A DNA stretch of 64,000 nucleotides from JAJYSO01 sp964451785 (lineage in GTDB: Bacteria; Bacteroidota; Bacteroidia; Flavobacteriales; Flavobacteriaceae): assembly GCA_964451785.1 (NCBI GenBank), contig CAYVJG010000010.1, forward strand, positions 16,106 through 80,105, read 5' to 3'. The position numbers were made by a program, and so were the translations under genes. Shown piece by piece: positions 9,004-16,905 of the stretch. Under the pieces are notes generated by a model, which was not told where the DNA came from, did no database searches, and worked only from the letters and a program-made list of their open reading frames with translations. The stretch's first letter is position 1; every line of letters begins with the position of its first letter.

Positions 9004-9048
9004 GTAACTGGTTACGCAAATATATAAAATATTATTGTAACTGGTTAC
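9004..9048 (-). promoter_or_regulatory. Twin MarR operators around the operon promoter
   Basis: GTAACTGGTTAC occurs at 9004-9015 and again, identically, at 9037-9048, 33 bp apart centre to centre (about three helix turns). Each has perfect GTAAC/GTTAC arms. Between them on the minus strand sits TATATTTG (9017-9024), a Bacteroidota -7 box. Binding would cover the promoter of the MarR operon starting at 8990. Confidence 0.75.
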
Positions 9049-9261
9049 GTATTTTTAAATTTAAAGCTATTTTTAGGAAATAGAAGGGGAGCTTTGAAAC
9101 ACAAAAATTATAAAATAGCTTGCTAAAAAGAGGTAGAGTTTGATCAAAATGGCTCCTGAATTCGGCTTCTCTAAAAAGATAAAAACAATAGTTTTAGGGT
9201 GTCTTTTTTGGAAAGATGTCTATTTGGGCCTAGAACGAGAAAAAGGTTAAGCATCATATAA
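9049..9261. other. Intergenic stretch between the MarR operator and the guanine deaminase terminator
   Basis: Part of a 319-bp gap (8991-9309). Apart from the operators and the terminator at 9262-9290 I see no gene or motif. Confidence 0.5.
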
Positions 9262-9290
9262 AAAGAGGATGTCTGTAAAAACACCCTCTT
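9262..9290 (-). terminator. Terminator of the metK-guaD unit
   Basis: AAGAGG-A-TGT pairs with ACA-C-CCTCTT (one A-C mismatch), followed on the minus strand by a T-rich run. It lies 20 bp after the guaD stop. Confidence 0.65.
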
Positions 9291-9309
9291 CTTTGTATGT
9301 GATAGACGG

Positions 9310-9789
9310 TTAATAGTCTATTCGATTTGTTTTAGATTTCCACTCTTTAAAGACACTTTTTCCTTCATCTCTGAGTAAATTGATAAAGTCGATTTTTAAA
9401 TTAGACTTGTCTTTTTCCAGTTCGTCATAAATAAATTGATCGTCAAAATCAATTTCAGCAGCATCTGCTTTGGTACAGGCGTAATAGACGGCTTTTGGTC
9501 GTGCCCAGTAAATGGCGCCAAAGCACATAGGGCAAGGTTCACAAGAGGTGTAGATACTACAATCTGTGAGTTGAAAACTGTTTAGTTTTTGACAAGCTTC
9601 TCTGATAGCCATAATTTCAGCATGTGCAGTAGGGTCATTGGTTGAGGTGACGCGATTGCAACTTTCAGCAATAATTTTCCCGTCTTTAACCACTACAGCG
9701 CCAAAAGGACCACCAAGGCCATTGTCAATGCCTTCTTGAGCAACGGCAATGGCGCGGCGTATAAATGTCTTGTCTAAATCAGTAATCAT
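9310..9789 (-). CDS. guaD: Guanine deaminase (CDA fold)
   Basis: 159 aa, close to the length of Bacillus GuaD. It hydrolyses guanine to xanthine and ammonia in purine salvage. The zinc site is complete: HAEIMAIREAC (His and catalytic Glu) and YTSCEPCPMCFGAIYWARPK (two Cys). The C-terminal segment FDDQFIYDELEKD and the end region fit GuaD rather than tRNA adenosine deaminase TadA, which lacks it. It starts 30 bp after the metK stop on the same strand, so metK read-through is likely. TadA remains a weaker alternative. Confidence 0.85.
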   Translation of the reverse strand: MITDLDKTFIRRAIAVAQEGIDNGLGGPFGAVVVKDGKIIAESCNRVTSTNDPTAHAEIMAIREACQKLNSFQLTDCSIYTSCEPCPMCFGAIYWARPKAVYYACTKADAAEIDFDDQFIYDELEKDKSNLKIDFINLLRDEGKSVFKEWKSKTNRIDY

Positions 9790-9819
9790 AAGTCTAACTT
9801 TTGTACAAGGTACACTAAA

Positions 9820-11076
9820 TTACACTAAATCAAAAGCTTCTTTAATGGCTTCTACATAATCGAGTTTTTCCCAAGTGAATAGCTCGACTTCTTTTTCTAT
9901 ACGACCAGCATAAGGACTTTCAAAAACTTTAGTCACCACTTTATTTTCACGACCCATATGACCGTAAGCGGCTGTTTCACGATAAATAGGGTTACGCAAT
10001 TTTAAGCGTTTTTCAATGGCTGCAGGGCGCATGTCAAATAAAGCTTTTACTTTATTAGTAATTTCGGCTTTACTAAAGTTAACATGAGAAGAGCCGTAAG
10101 TATCGATTAAGATAGAAGTCGGTTCAGCTTTACCAATAGCATAAGAGACTTGTACTAAAATTTCATCTGCAACACCGGCGGCGACTAAGTTTTTAGCAAT
10201 ATGACGAGCAGCATAAGCGGCTGAGCGATCCACTTTACTAGGGTCTTTTCCTGAGAACGCACCACCTCCATGAGCGCCTTTACCACCGTAAGTATCGACA
10301 ATAATTTTGCGACCTGTTAATCCGGCATCTCCATGAGGACCACCGATAACAAATTTTCCGGTAGGATTAATGTGATAAATGATATCTTCATTAAATAAGT
10401 TCTGAACGTATTCAGGCAGTTGTAACTTTACACGAGGAATCAATATTTCTTTGATGTCCTTTTCAATTTGCGCCAACATGTTTTCGTCAGATTCAAATTC
10501 GTCGTGCTGTGTTGATAATACAATGGCTACAATGCGTTGTGGGACGTTGTCATCACTGTACTCTAAGGTAACTTGGCATTTTGCATCAGGGCGGAGGTAA
10601 GGCATTTCTTTAGCTTCGCGACGAATATCAGCTAGGTTGATGAGCATTTTGTGCGCAATATCTAAAGCTAAAGGCATGTAATTAGCTGTTTCTTTTGTGG
10701 CATAACCAAACATCATTCCTTGGTCACCAGCCCCTTGTTCGTCTTTTTCTTCACGGTCAACACCACGTGAAATATCGTCTGATTGTTCGTGAATTAAAGA
10801 AATAACCCCACAGGAGTTGCCGTTAAATTGATAATCATCTTTAGTATAACCAATTTCGTTAATTACTTGACGGGCAATTTGTTGTACGTCAAGATAGGTT
10901 TCAGAGCGGACTTCACCGGCTAAAACGACTTGACCAGTAGTGACTAAGGTTTCACAAGCTACCTTTGAGTTGCGGTCAAAAGCAAGGAAATTATCAACTA
11001 AGGCATCGCTGATTTGGTCAGCAACTTTATCTGGGTGTCCTTCAGATACACTTTCTGAAGTAAATAAATAAGACAT
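9820..11076 (-). CDS. metK: S-adenosylmethionine synthetase
   Basis: 418 aa, in the longer size class seen in Bacteroidota. It joins ATP and methionine to make SAM in the cytoplasm. Both signatures are visible: GAGDQGMMFGYA (adenine-binding region) and GGGAFSGKDPSKVDRSAAY (P-loop-like phosphate site). The start MSYLFTSESVSEGHPDKVAD is canonical. A SAM-II-like pseudoknot lies about 55 nt upstream of the start codon (11131-11180), so product feedback is likely. guaD follows 30 bp downstream. Confidence 0.97.
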   Translation of the reverse strand: MSYLFTSESVSEGHPDKVADQISDALVDNFLAFDRNSKVACETLVTTGQVVLAGEVRSETYLDVQQIARQVINEIGYTKDDYQFNGNSCGVISLIHEQSDDISRGVDREEKDEQGAGDQGMMFGYATKETANYMPLALDIAHKMLINLADIRREAKEMPYLRPDAKCQVTLEYSDDNVPQRIVAIVLSTQHDEFESDENMLAQIEKDIKEILIPRVKLQLPEYVQNLFNEDIIYHINPTGKFVIGGPHGDAGLTGRKIIVDTYGGKGAHGGGAFSGKDPSKVDRSAAYAARHIAKNLVAAGVADEILVQVSYAIGKAEPTSILIDTYGSSHVNFSKAEITNKVKALFDMRPAAIEKRLKLRNPIYRETAAYGHMGRENKVVTKVFESPYAGRIEKEVELFTWEKLDYVEAIKEAFDLV

Positions 11077-11130
11077 GCGTTATAGTTTTACGGGAAGGTA
11101 TGACCTGAGAGTGCAGCGCCACGAAGCTGT

Positions 11131-11180
11131 ACTGGTTTAGCATTTTTACGGGTTGCAATCAGTCAAATTTATCCCAAATT
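11131..11180 (-). promoter_or_regulatory. SAM-II-like riboswitch upstream of metK
   Basis: Read on the minus strand, GGG (11175-11173) can pair with CCC (11152-11150) as P1. The loop stretch ACTG (11163-11160) can pair with CAGT (11134-11131) as a pseudoknot P2, placed directly after the invariant-looking ATGCTAAA. The order P1a-L1-P2a-TTGCAA-P1b-CGTAAAAATGCTAAA-P2b reproduces the SAM-II (SAM_alpha) topology and its conserved bases as I remember them. It lies in the metK leader, the expected target of a SAM sensor. No covariance search was possible. Confidence 0.7.
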
Positions 11181-11418
11181 CAGCAGCAAATATACTAATA
11201 AATAATGAGTAGCTGTTTTTTTTATAAATAATTTTGAAAATGATTGTGTTAATAGTTTATACCATAATGATTAAATCTTTAGTCTAATTTGTGTTGTTTT
11301 GTATCGGTATAATACCGTGGGCAACAAATTAATAGTGCAATGAGACTACTGTAAAAATTGGGTTATATAAGTTGTCCATACAAGAACACCCTTGTTTTAG
11401 GGCGGTATATTTTATGGA
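11181..11418. other. Rest of the metK-osmC divergent intergenic region
   Basis: The gap 11077-11469 lies between divergent metK and the OsmC gene. Besides the riboswitch and the OsmC promoter candidate I see no gene. TATAAATAATTTTG-like AT-rich boxes near 11220-11235 may serve metK. Confidence 0.4.
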
Positions 11419-11453
11419 TTGCGTAGGTAGAGATTTAGAAATATATATCTTTG
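11419..11453 (+). promoter_or_regulatory. Putative promoter of the OsmC-family gene
   Basis: TATCTTTG at 11446-11453 matches the -7 box TAnnTTTG. The nearest TTG is at 11419-11421 with 24 bases between, one more than usual. The start codon follows 16 bases after the box. Confidence 0.45.
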
Positions 11454-11469
11454 TGTAAAAACAAAGACT

Positions 11470-11898
11470 ATGCAGGTTAAACTAAAACGCGTAAATACGA
11501 ATTTTCATTTTGAAGGACGAGGAAAATCGGATATTCCCGTACAAATAGATACCTCAACTGCTGATCAAGCTGCAAAAGGCGCTAGCCCTATGGAATTGAT
11601 TTTGATGGGAGTAGGAGGCTGTAGCGCCATTGATATAGTGAGTATTTTGCAAAAACAACGTCAGGAAATTACCAGTTATGAAATGGAAATTACCGGTGAT
11701 CGCCAACCGGTAAAAGAAGCAAAACCCTTTAAGGCCATTCAAGTCAAAATTTATTTAGAAGGAAAAATTGACGAAGCGAAGGCGGTTAGAGCCGCTCAAT
11801 TGAGTTTTGAAAAATATTGTTCAGTGTCATTGACACTCGAAAATGTAGAGGTGACTTATAGCATCGTCCTTAATGGGAAAGAAATAGCCATTGATTAA
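11470..11898 (+). CDS. OsmC/Ohr-family protein
   Basis: 142 aa. OsmC-family enzymes use two cysteines to reduce organic hydroperoxides in the cytoplasm. The two expected positions are present in GVGGCSAIDIVSIL and FEKYCSVSLTLENV, with the helix between them and the C-terminal strand EVTYSIVL. Length fits the short YhfA-like branch. It stands alone, convergent with an aldo/keto reductase, and ends just before a shared bidirectional terminator. Confidence 0.85.
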   Translation: MQVKLKRVNTNFHFEGRGKSDIPVQIDTSTADQAAKGASPMELILMGVGGCSAIDIVSILQKQRQEITSYEMEITGDRQPVKEAKPFKAIQVKIYLEGKIDEAKAVRAAQLSFEKYCSVSLTLENVEVTYSIVLNGKEIAID

Positions 11899-11907
11899 TG
11901 TGAGAGC

Positions 11908-11943
11908 AATCGTCGAAATGCAATTAGTTGCATTTCGACGATT
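11908..11943. terminator. Bidirectional terminator between OsmC and aldo/keto reductase genes
   Basis: A perfect 16-bp inverted repeat (AATCGTCGAAATGCAA and its complement) with a TTAG loop. The loop holds the TAA stop of the minus-strand aldo/keto reductase gene (11924-11926), so one arm also encodes that protein's last six codons. No long T run is present. Confidence 0.75.
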
Positions 11944-12880
11944 GGTTTAGATTTAAACGTTCATAATCTTCAGCGTCAAATTGAAAGTGTAGGGCTTTTT
12001 CAAAATCGTCAATATGGCTAATTTTGGTGGCGCTGGCTAGGCAAGTATCTAGTGCCGGATTTTGGATGAGCCAAGCTAATGAAAGTACGGCATGACTAAC
12101 ATTATAGCGTTTTACCAAATCGTCTAAAGTGGCTAATATTTTTAGTCCGCTAGGTGTAAAATATTGGTTGGTATAGCGTTTTCTAGGGTGATGAGCAAGG
12201 CTTTCTGTAGTGCGGTATTTGCCCGTCAAAAAACCACTAGCTAATGAAAAGTAAGCCGCTGTTTTGACCTTGTACTTTTGACAAATGGGAGCGAGTTCTG
12301 TTTCAAATTCACAGCGTCTGACTAAGTTATATTCTGTTTGTAAAACTTCAAATTGTGGTAAGCCTTCTGCTAGCGAAAGTATCAGGGCTTCTTCAAGTCG
12401 GATAGCAGCGTAGTTTGAAGCCCCAAGGTGTAATATTTTTCCGGATTCTTTTTCTGATTTGAGATGATTTAACACCTGCTGAAGTGGTGTTTTTTCGTCG
12501 TCGTAATGTATGTAAAACAGATCGACATAATCGGTTTGTAAGCGTTTTAAACTCGCTTGTAATGCTGCTGATGAGTAAGCAGGAGTATTATTTTTACCAC
12601 CTACTTTCTTCCCATCTTTATCGGTAGTGTACGTGCGCCCAGCTTTGGTAGCTAATTGAATTTGTGAGCGACATTTCCGTTGTTTTATCCAACGACCAAT
12701 GAGGTGTTCTGAAGCCCCTAAAGGTTGTCCATATACATCAGCAGTGTCTATAAATGTAAATCCACGGTCTAATAAAATATCGAGTATTCTAAAAGATTCT
12801 TTTTCGGTTAAAGTCCAGCCAAATACATTGCCTCCAAAGCTAATAGGGGGGAGTTGTAAAGGCGGATTTGATGAAATCAT
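11924..12880 (-). CDS. Aldo/keto reductase
   Basis: 318 aa TIM-barrel NADPH oxidoreductase. The catalytic tetrad is visible: Asp in FIDTADVYG, Tyr in the same motif, Lys in LATKAGR, and His in DLFYIHYDD. It belongs to the large YajO/Tas-like branch, whose natural substrates are mostly unknown carbonyls. The last codons (for the tail SSKCN) sit inside the terminator hairpin shared with the OsmC gene. Transcribed alone. Confidence 0.85.
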   Translation of the reverse strand: MISSNPPLQLPPISFGGNVFGWTLTEKESFRILDILLDRGFTFIDTADVYGQPLGASEHLIGRWIKQRKCRSQIQLATKAGRTYTTDKDGKKVGGKNNTPAYSSAALQASLKRLQTDYVDLFYIHYDDEKTPLQQVLNHLKSEKESGKILHLGASNYAAIRLEEALILSLAEGLPQFEVLQTEYNLVRRCEFETELAPICQKYKVKTAAYFSLASGFLTGKYRTTESLAHHPRKRYTNQYFTPSGLKILATLDDLVKRYNVSHAVLSLAWLIQNPALDTCLASATKISHIDDFEKALHFQFDAEDYERLNLNQSSKCN

Positions 12881-13095
12881 GACTAATAAGTTTTGACTAA
12901 TTTACAAAATTAATTAGTTAGTCAGATTTACAAGTGAGTTTAAAAATAGATTCTGTACTTGTGGAGTTAATTGACTCTATATTGATTCTCATATTTTCGA
13001 CTTACTTTTACACCTCCTCGTTAGGTGCTAAACTGTTGTGGACCGTTTTATAAGAATAACAATTCAACTGAAGGTTGTATAAATAATAAGTAAAA

Positions 13096-13524
13096 ATGAA
13101 TATTGAAATAACTTCTGCTCCCCAAAAAGAAGATCTAAAAACGATTAGTGAAGGTATCAAAAGCTATAATCAAAATTATATTCCTGATGATGTAGTATTT
13201 GAAAAAGATACAAGATTTGCAGTTTTTGTAAGAGATGACAACGGAAAAGTTGTAGGCGGTATAAGAGCCTGTGCCTTTTGGAATTATTGTATTATTGAAC
13301 TTTTATGGCTCTCTGAAAAAACGCGGGGTTTGGGAGTAGGTACAAAATTAATGGAGGCTGCCGAAAAATTTGCTTTAGAAAAAGGGTTTGGATATATGAG
13401 AACGGAAACATTAAGTTTTCAAGCTTGCCCATTTTATGAAAAACTCGGATATAACGTTTATGGGCAGTTGCCTGATTATCCAAAAGGGCATACAACTTAC
13501 TGTTTAGTCAAGAAACTCAAATAA
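13096..13524 (+). CDS. GNAT-family N-acetyltransferase
   Basis: 142 aa. The acetyl-CoA site is RGLGVGTKLMEAAEKFALEK (motif A, R/Q-x-x-G-x-G/A), following a hydrophobic strand IIELLWLSEKT. The C-terminal part CPFYEKLGYNVYGQLPDYPK is typical of small GNAT enzymes that modify small molecules or peptides. The target is unknown. It stands alone in a short plus-strand segment. Confidence 0.8.
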   Translation: MNIEITSAPQKEDLKTISEGIKSYNQNYIPDDVVFEKDTRFAVFVRDDNGKVVGGIRACAFWNYCIIELLWLSEKTRGLGVGTKLMEAAEKFALEKGFGYMRTETLSFQACPFYEKLGYNVYGQLPDYPKGHTTYCLVKKLK

Positions 13525-13720
13525 CTCGATTGTGAAAAACTGCCTAAAACGACTAATGGTTTGTTGGACTTGTGGACGATAAACGAAATATCTGATTGGG
13601 CATTTTAATCTATTCAGAGTACCCTTGTAGGCATTTCATAGGGCCAGAAATTTCATTTTTTTTGTTTTGAGTATTTTAATTTGTAACTTTCTCATACTAA
13701 TGAATTTAAATACTCCATGT

Positions 13721-14272
13721 ATGCGAACTTCTTTTTTAATTATTGTATTGTTATTTTATAGTCTGTGTAGTTTTGGACAGCGAACAGAAGTGAGCGTGAG
13801 TTATGGCACGCCATCGATTTATGGAGCAGTGGAGAGTATTGTTGATGATATTGCAAATACGTTAAATAAATCGGAGGCCTCTACTTCTAGTAACGGTATT
13901 TTAAGTATAGGAATACAGCGCTATAGTGCCTCTCAAAAATGGCGTTATGGAGGAATTGTAGATTTTGAATTTTTTAGTACAGAAGGGTTGATTAAGCGTA
14001 AAGCATATTACAGTATTAGTCCAGCTATAGATTATTTTTGGAATTCAGCAGAACACAAATTTAGGGTGTATACCGGATTTTCGGCGGGTGTGTTATTTAA
14101 AAGCGAAAAATATTTAAATGATCAACAAGAAGAGCAAACAGATTCGGCGGTGTTTTTGGCAGTTAATCTTACACCTGTAGGCATCTCATATGGTCAGAAA
14201 TTTCGTGTTTTTTTAGAAACAAATATTGGAAACCGGGGGATTCTTCAGCTAGGCCTGGCTTATACATTTTGA
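13721..14272 (+). CDS. Small exported outer-membrane-type protein, unknown function
   Basis: 183 aa from the ATG at 13721. This start is preferred to an upstream one at 13667 because it begins a clean signal peptide (MRTSFLIIVLLFYSLCSFGQ, cleavage after SFG). The mature part alternates short beta strands (YGGIVDFEFFST, YYSISPAIDYFW, FRVYTGFSAGVLF) and ends in LQLGLAYTF, a terminal-aromatic pattern of outer-membrane barrels. About eight strands fit. I do not recognise a family. A bidirectional terminator follows. Confidence 0.65.
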   Translation: MRTSFLIIVLLFYSLCSFGQRTEVSVSYGTPSIYGAVESIVDDIANTLNKSEASTSSNGILSIGIQRYSASQKWRYGGIVDFEFFSTEGLIKRKAYYSISPAIDYFWNSAEHKFRVYTGFSAGVLFKSEKYLNDQQEEQTDSAVFLAVNLTPVGISYGQKFRVFLETNIGNRGILQLGLAYTF

Positions 14273-14350
14273 ATAAGCAAGTTTTAAAACCGAATTTTAG
14301 TGCGTCTGAAATTTTGATTTCAGGGTGATTAATAACAAAAAAGGCATTAA

Positions 14351-14385
14351 AAACACCAGAACGGACAATAACTGTTCTGGTGTTT
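14351..14385. terminator. Bidirectional terminator between convergent genes
   Basis: A perfect 12-bp stem AAACACCAGAAC/GTTCTGGTGTTT with an 11-base loop, between the plus-strand barrel protein (ends 14272) and the minus-strand ABC-2 permease (ends 14413). Confidence 0.8.
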
Positions 14386-14412
14386 ATAGGAATAGAAATT
14401 AAAGACTTTGGC

Positions 14413-15717
14413 TTAGTATTTTAACCACTTACCAATTTCTTTATAGCTCGGTTTTTTGCCATACATCAAAATACCTACGCGGTAAATTTTGGCGCCAATC
14501 CAGGTTACCCCAATAACGGATCCAACCAAAATCAACATAGAAATAAGAATCTCATACCAAGCAACTCCAAAAGGAATGCGCATCAGCATCACAATAGGTG
14601 AGGTGAGGGGAATGTATGAAAATACAGTAGCAACGCTGCCATGTGGATCGCCCATGACAGAGAAAAAGCCTACGTAAATACCCAGCATAAGTGGTAAGAT
14701 GACCGGAAAAATGAACTGTTGCGTGTCCGTTTCATTATCAACTGCGGCACCAATAGCGGCGTAAATGGCACTGTATAAAAAGTAACCGCCAATAAAGTAA
14801 ATTAAGAAACATACCACAAGCTCAAGTAAAGGCAAATTGGCAATATCAACTAAAATAGCCTGTACATTAGGAGCTGTTGCTGTTGCTGCATCAACACCCA
14901 TAGGGGCAACTTGAGATACTGACAGCAAATCGACATTGAAGAACATACCGACAATAGCGAGAAGGATAGTTCCTAATACTGTCCAAATCAAAAATTGTGT
15001 GATACCCGCCACTGTGGTTCCTAAAATTTTGCCGAGCATTAAGTGAATAGGTTTTACTGAGCTGATAATAATCTCAATAATGCGATTCGTTTTTTCTTCA
15101 ATCACACTACGCATGACCATATTGCCATAAATAATGATAAACATCATCAATAAATACCCGGCTGCACCACCGAAAAACATTTTGACATAGCCCGACATTT
15201 TTGATGTTTGCTCGCCAGAAAAATTTTCGATATGCAATTCAATCTGGGTTTGAGCATCTTGAATTTGTTGTAAATCAATATTGTTTTTGACTAATTTACG
15301 ATCGGTAATAACTTTAGATAACTGCTGTTCTATAGAAGCGATTAAGTGGGCATTAGGTGATCCACTCGAATAAAAAAGAAAATCGCTTGAAGTTATTTGC
15401 TCGTCTTGGGCTGCCATAATTGATAATAAACCGGTATATCCAGCACTTTTAGCAGAGTCAATAGCTTGGGCTAAACTCAGGTTAGACAAGTCTTTAAACA
15501 CCATGTCGTCATTAGACTGAAATACTGAAATGTACTGTTCGGTTTGATCGTGTAGGGCAACGGTGTCAATTTTTTCATCGTGTAAACTTGCTAGATAAGC
15601 GATGAGCATCACCATGCCTACCATTACAACAGGACTGACAAAAGTCATAATCATAAACGTCTTGTTGCGTACACGAGCTAAATATTCTCTGACAATGATG
15701 AGTTTTAGATTATGCAT
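14413..15717 (-). CDS. ABC-2 type exporter permease (NatB-like)
   Basis: 434 aa. One N-terminal helix (about 20-45) is followed by a large extracytoplasmic domain (about 50-170), then five or six helices (about 175-420). The stretch RSVIEEKTNRIIEIIISSVK after the second helix is the hallmark of NatB/YhaP-type ABC-2 permeases. It overlaps the ATPase gene by eight bases, so the two form one exporter. NatAB relatives move Na+ or drugs; the substrate here is unknown. Confidence 0.85.
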   Translation of the reverse strand: MHNLKLIIVREYLARVRNKTFMIMTFVSPVVMVGMVMLIAYLASLHDEKIDTVALHDQTEQYISVFQSNDDMVFKDLSNLSLAQAIDSAKSAGYTGLLSIMAAQDEQITSSDFLFYSSGSPNAHLIASIEQQLSKVITDRKLVKNNIDLQQIQDAQTQIELHIENFSGEQTSKMSGYVKMFFGGAAGYLLMMFIIIYGNMVMRSVIEEKTNRIIEIIISSVKPIHLMLGKILGTTVAGITQFLIWTVLGTILLAIVGMFFNVDLLSVSQVAPMGVDAATATAPNVQAILVDIANLPLLELVVCFLIYFIGGYFLYSAIYAAIGAAVDNETDTQQFIFPVILPLMLGIYVGFFSVMGDPHGSVATVFSYIPLTSPIVMLMRIPFGVAWYEILISMLILVGSVIGVTWIGAKIYRVGILMYGKKPSYKEIGKWLKY

Positions 15718-16639
15718 GTTCAGTAACGGTTTTGATGAATATATCGTTTACAGAAGGTACGACTTCTAAAAAGTGATTGACTTTACCGATTGAAATCAAA
15801 TAGCTTAATAAATCATTGGCTGAATTGTGCTCGTCAATTTTGATGCTGACTTGAAGTTCAGAGTTGATACTTTTAAAGTTAGTCTTCGCTGCCTTGAATT
15901 TAGATGAAATCATCTGAAAAGCTTTTTCTTTATCACTGACTTCTAAACCGACTTGATAAGTATTTGACTTGTATTGACGTTTGATAGCCGAAATTTCACC
16001 ATCTACTAACTTGTGTGACTTATTAATCAAAGCAATATGGTCACACATCTCTTCAACACTTTCCATGCGATGAGTAGAAAAGAGAATGGTAGTTCCTTTA
16101 TCGCGCAGGTTTAAAATTTCTTGTCCGATAAGATGGGCATTCACGGGATCAAAACCGCTAAAAGGTTCGTCAAAAATCAATAATTTGGGCTCGTGTAACA
16201 CGGTGACAATAAATTGAATTTTTTGAGCCATCCCTTTAGAGAGTTCTTGAATTTTTTTATTCCACCAATCTTCAATACCAAACTTCTCAAACCAGTATTT
16301 TAAGCGAGCTTGCGCATCGTGTTTTGAGAGGCCTTTTAAGCGAGCCAAATAAGTGGCTTGTTCACCAACTTTCATCGATTTATACAAACCGCGTTCTTCA
16401 GGTAAATAACCGATTTGTGAGATGTGATGGGGTTGTAATTTTTCACCATCCAAAAATACATTTCCCGAATCGGGCATGGTGATTTGATTGAGTATGCGTA
16501 AAAAAGTGGTTTTTCCGGCGCCATTGGGACCCAATAAACCAAAAATGCTCTGTTGTGGAATAGCAATAGAAAAGTTGTCTAGGGCGGTATAATCCCCATA
16601 AACTTTAGTGACGTTTTCTGCGACCAAGAGGTTCTGCAT
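15710..16639 (-). CDS. ABC exporter ATPase (NatA-like)
   Basis: 309 aa. It has Walker A LLGPNGAGKTT, signature LSKGMAQK, Walker B LLIFDEPFSGFDP and the switch His in LFSTHRME, followed by a C-terminal DUF4162-like domain (about 225-305) typical of ATPases that partner ABC-2 permeases. It is the first gene of the two-gene exporter operon and overlaps the permease start by eight bases. Confidence 0.9.
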   Translation of the reverse strand: MQNLLVAENVTKVYGDYTALDNFSIAIPQQSIFGLLGPNGAGKTTFLRILNQITMPDSGNVFLDGEKLQPHHISQIGYLPEERGLYKSMKVGEQATYLARLKGLSKHDAQARLKYWFEKFGIEDWWNKKIQELSKGMAQKIQFIVTVLHEPKLLIFDEPFSGFDPVNAHLIGQEILNLRDKGTTILFSTHRMESVEEMCDHIALINKSHKLVDGEISAIKRQYKSNTYQVGLEVSDKEKAFQMISSKFKAAKTNFKSINSELQVSIKIDEHNSANDLLSYLISIGKVNHFLEVVPSVNDIFIKTVTEHA

Positions 16640-16796
16640 AGTCTTGAATTATAATTGACTTCAAAGTGAAGTGAAGTTATTCTAGAGGTGTTAGCGCTAA
16701 CAAAAATAAGGACTTGCCCTTAAATTACGCCCAAACAAAGAAGATAATTTTGAATTAAATAGCGCTTTAGTATATCTAGGTGATAGTTAAAGGCTT

Positions 16797-16826
16797 AAAA
16801 AAAACCCCTCAGATTTTCTTGAGGGG
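16797..16826 (-). terminator. Terminator of the grpE-dnaJ operon
   Basis: CCCCTCA/TGAGGGG stem (16805-16826) with an 8-base loop, followed on the minus strand by eight T (16804-16797). It lies 80 bp after the dnaJ stop and before the ABC exporter operon. Confidence 0.85.
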
Positions 16827-16905
16827 GGAAAATTGCTATGAAAAAGAATATCACTAAATAACTTAGCGATGGCTAAAGATATAAATTTTTTTGATTAACA
16901 AAAAA

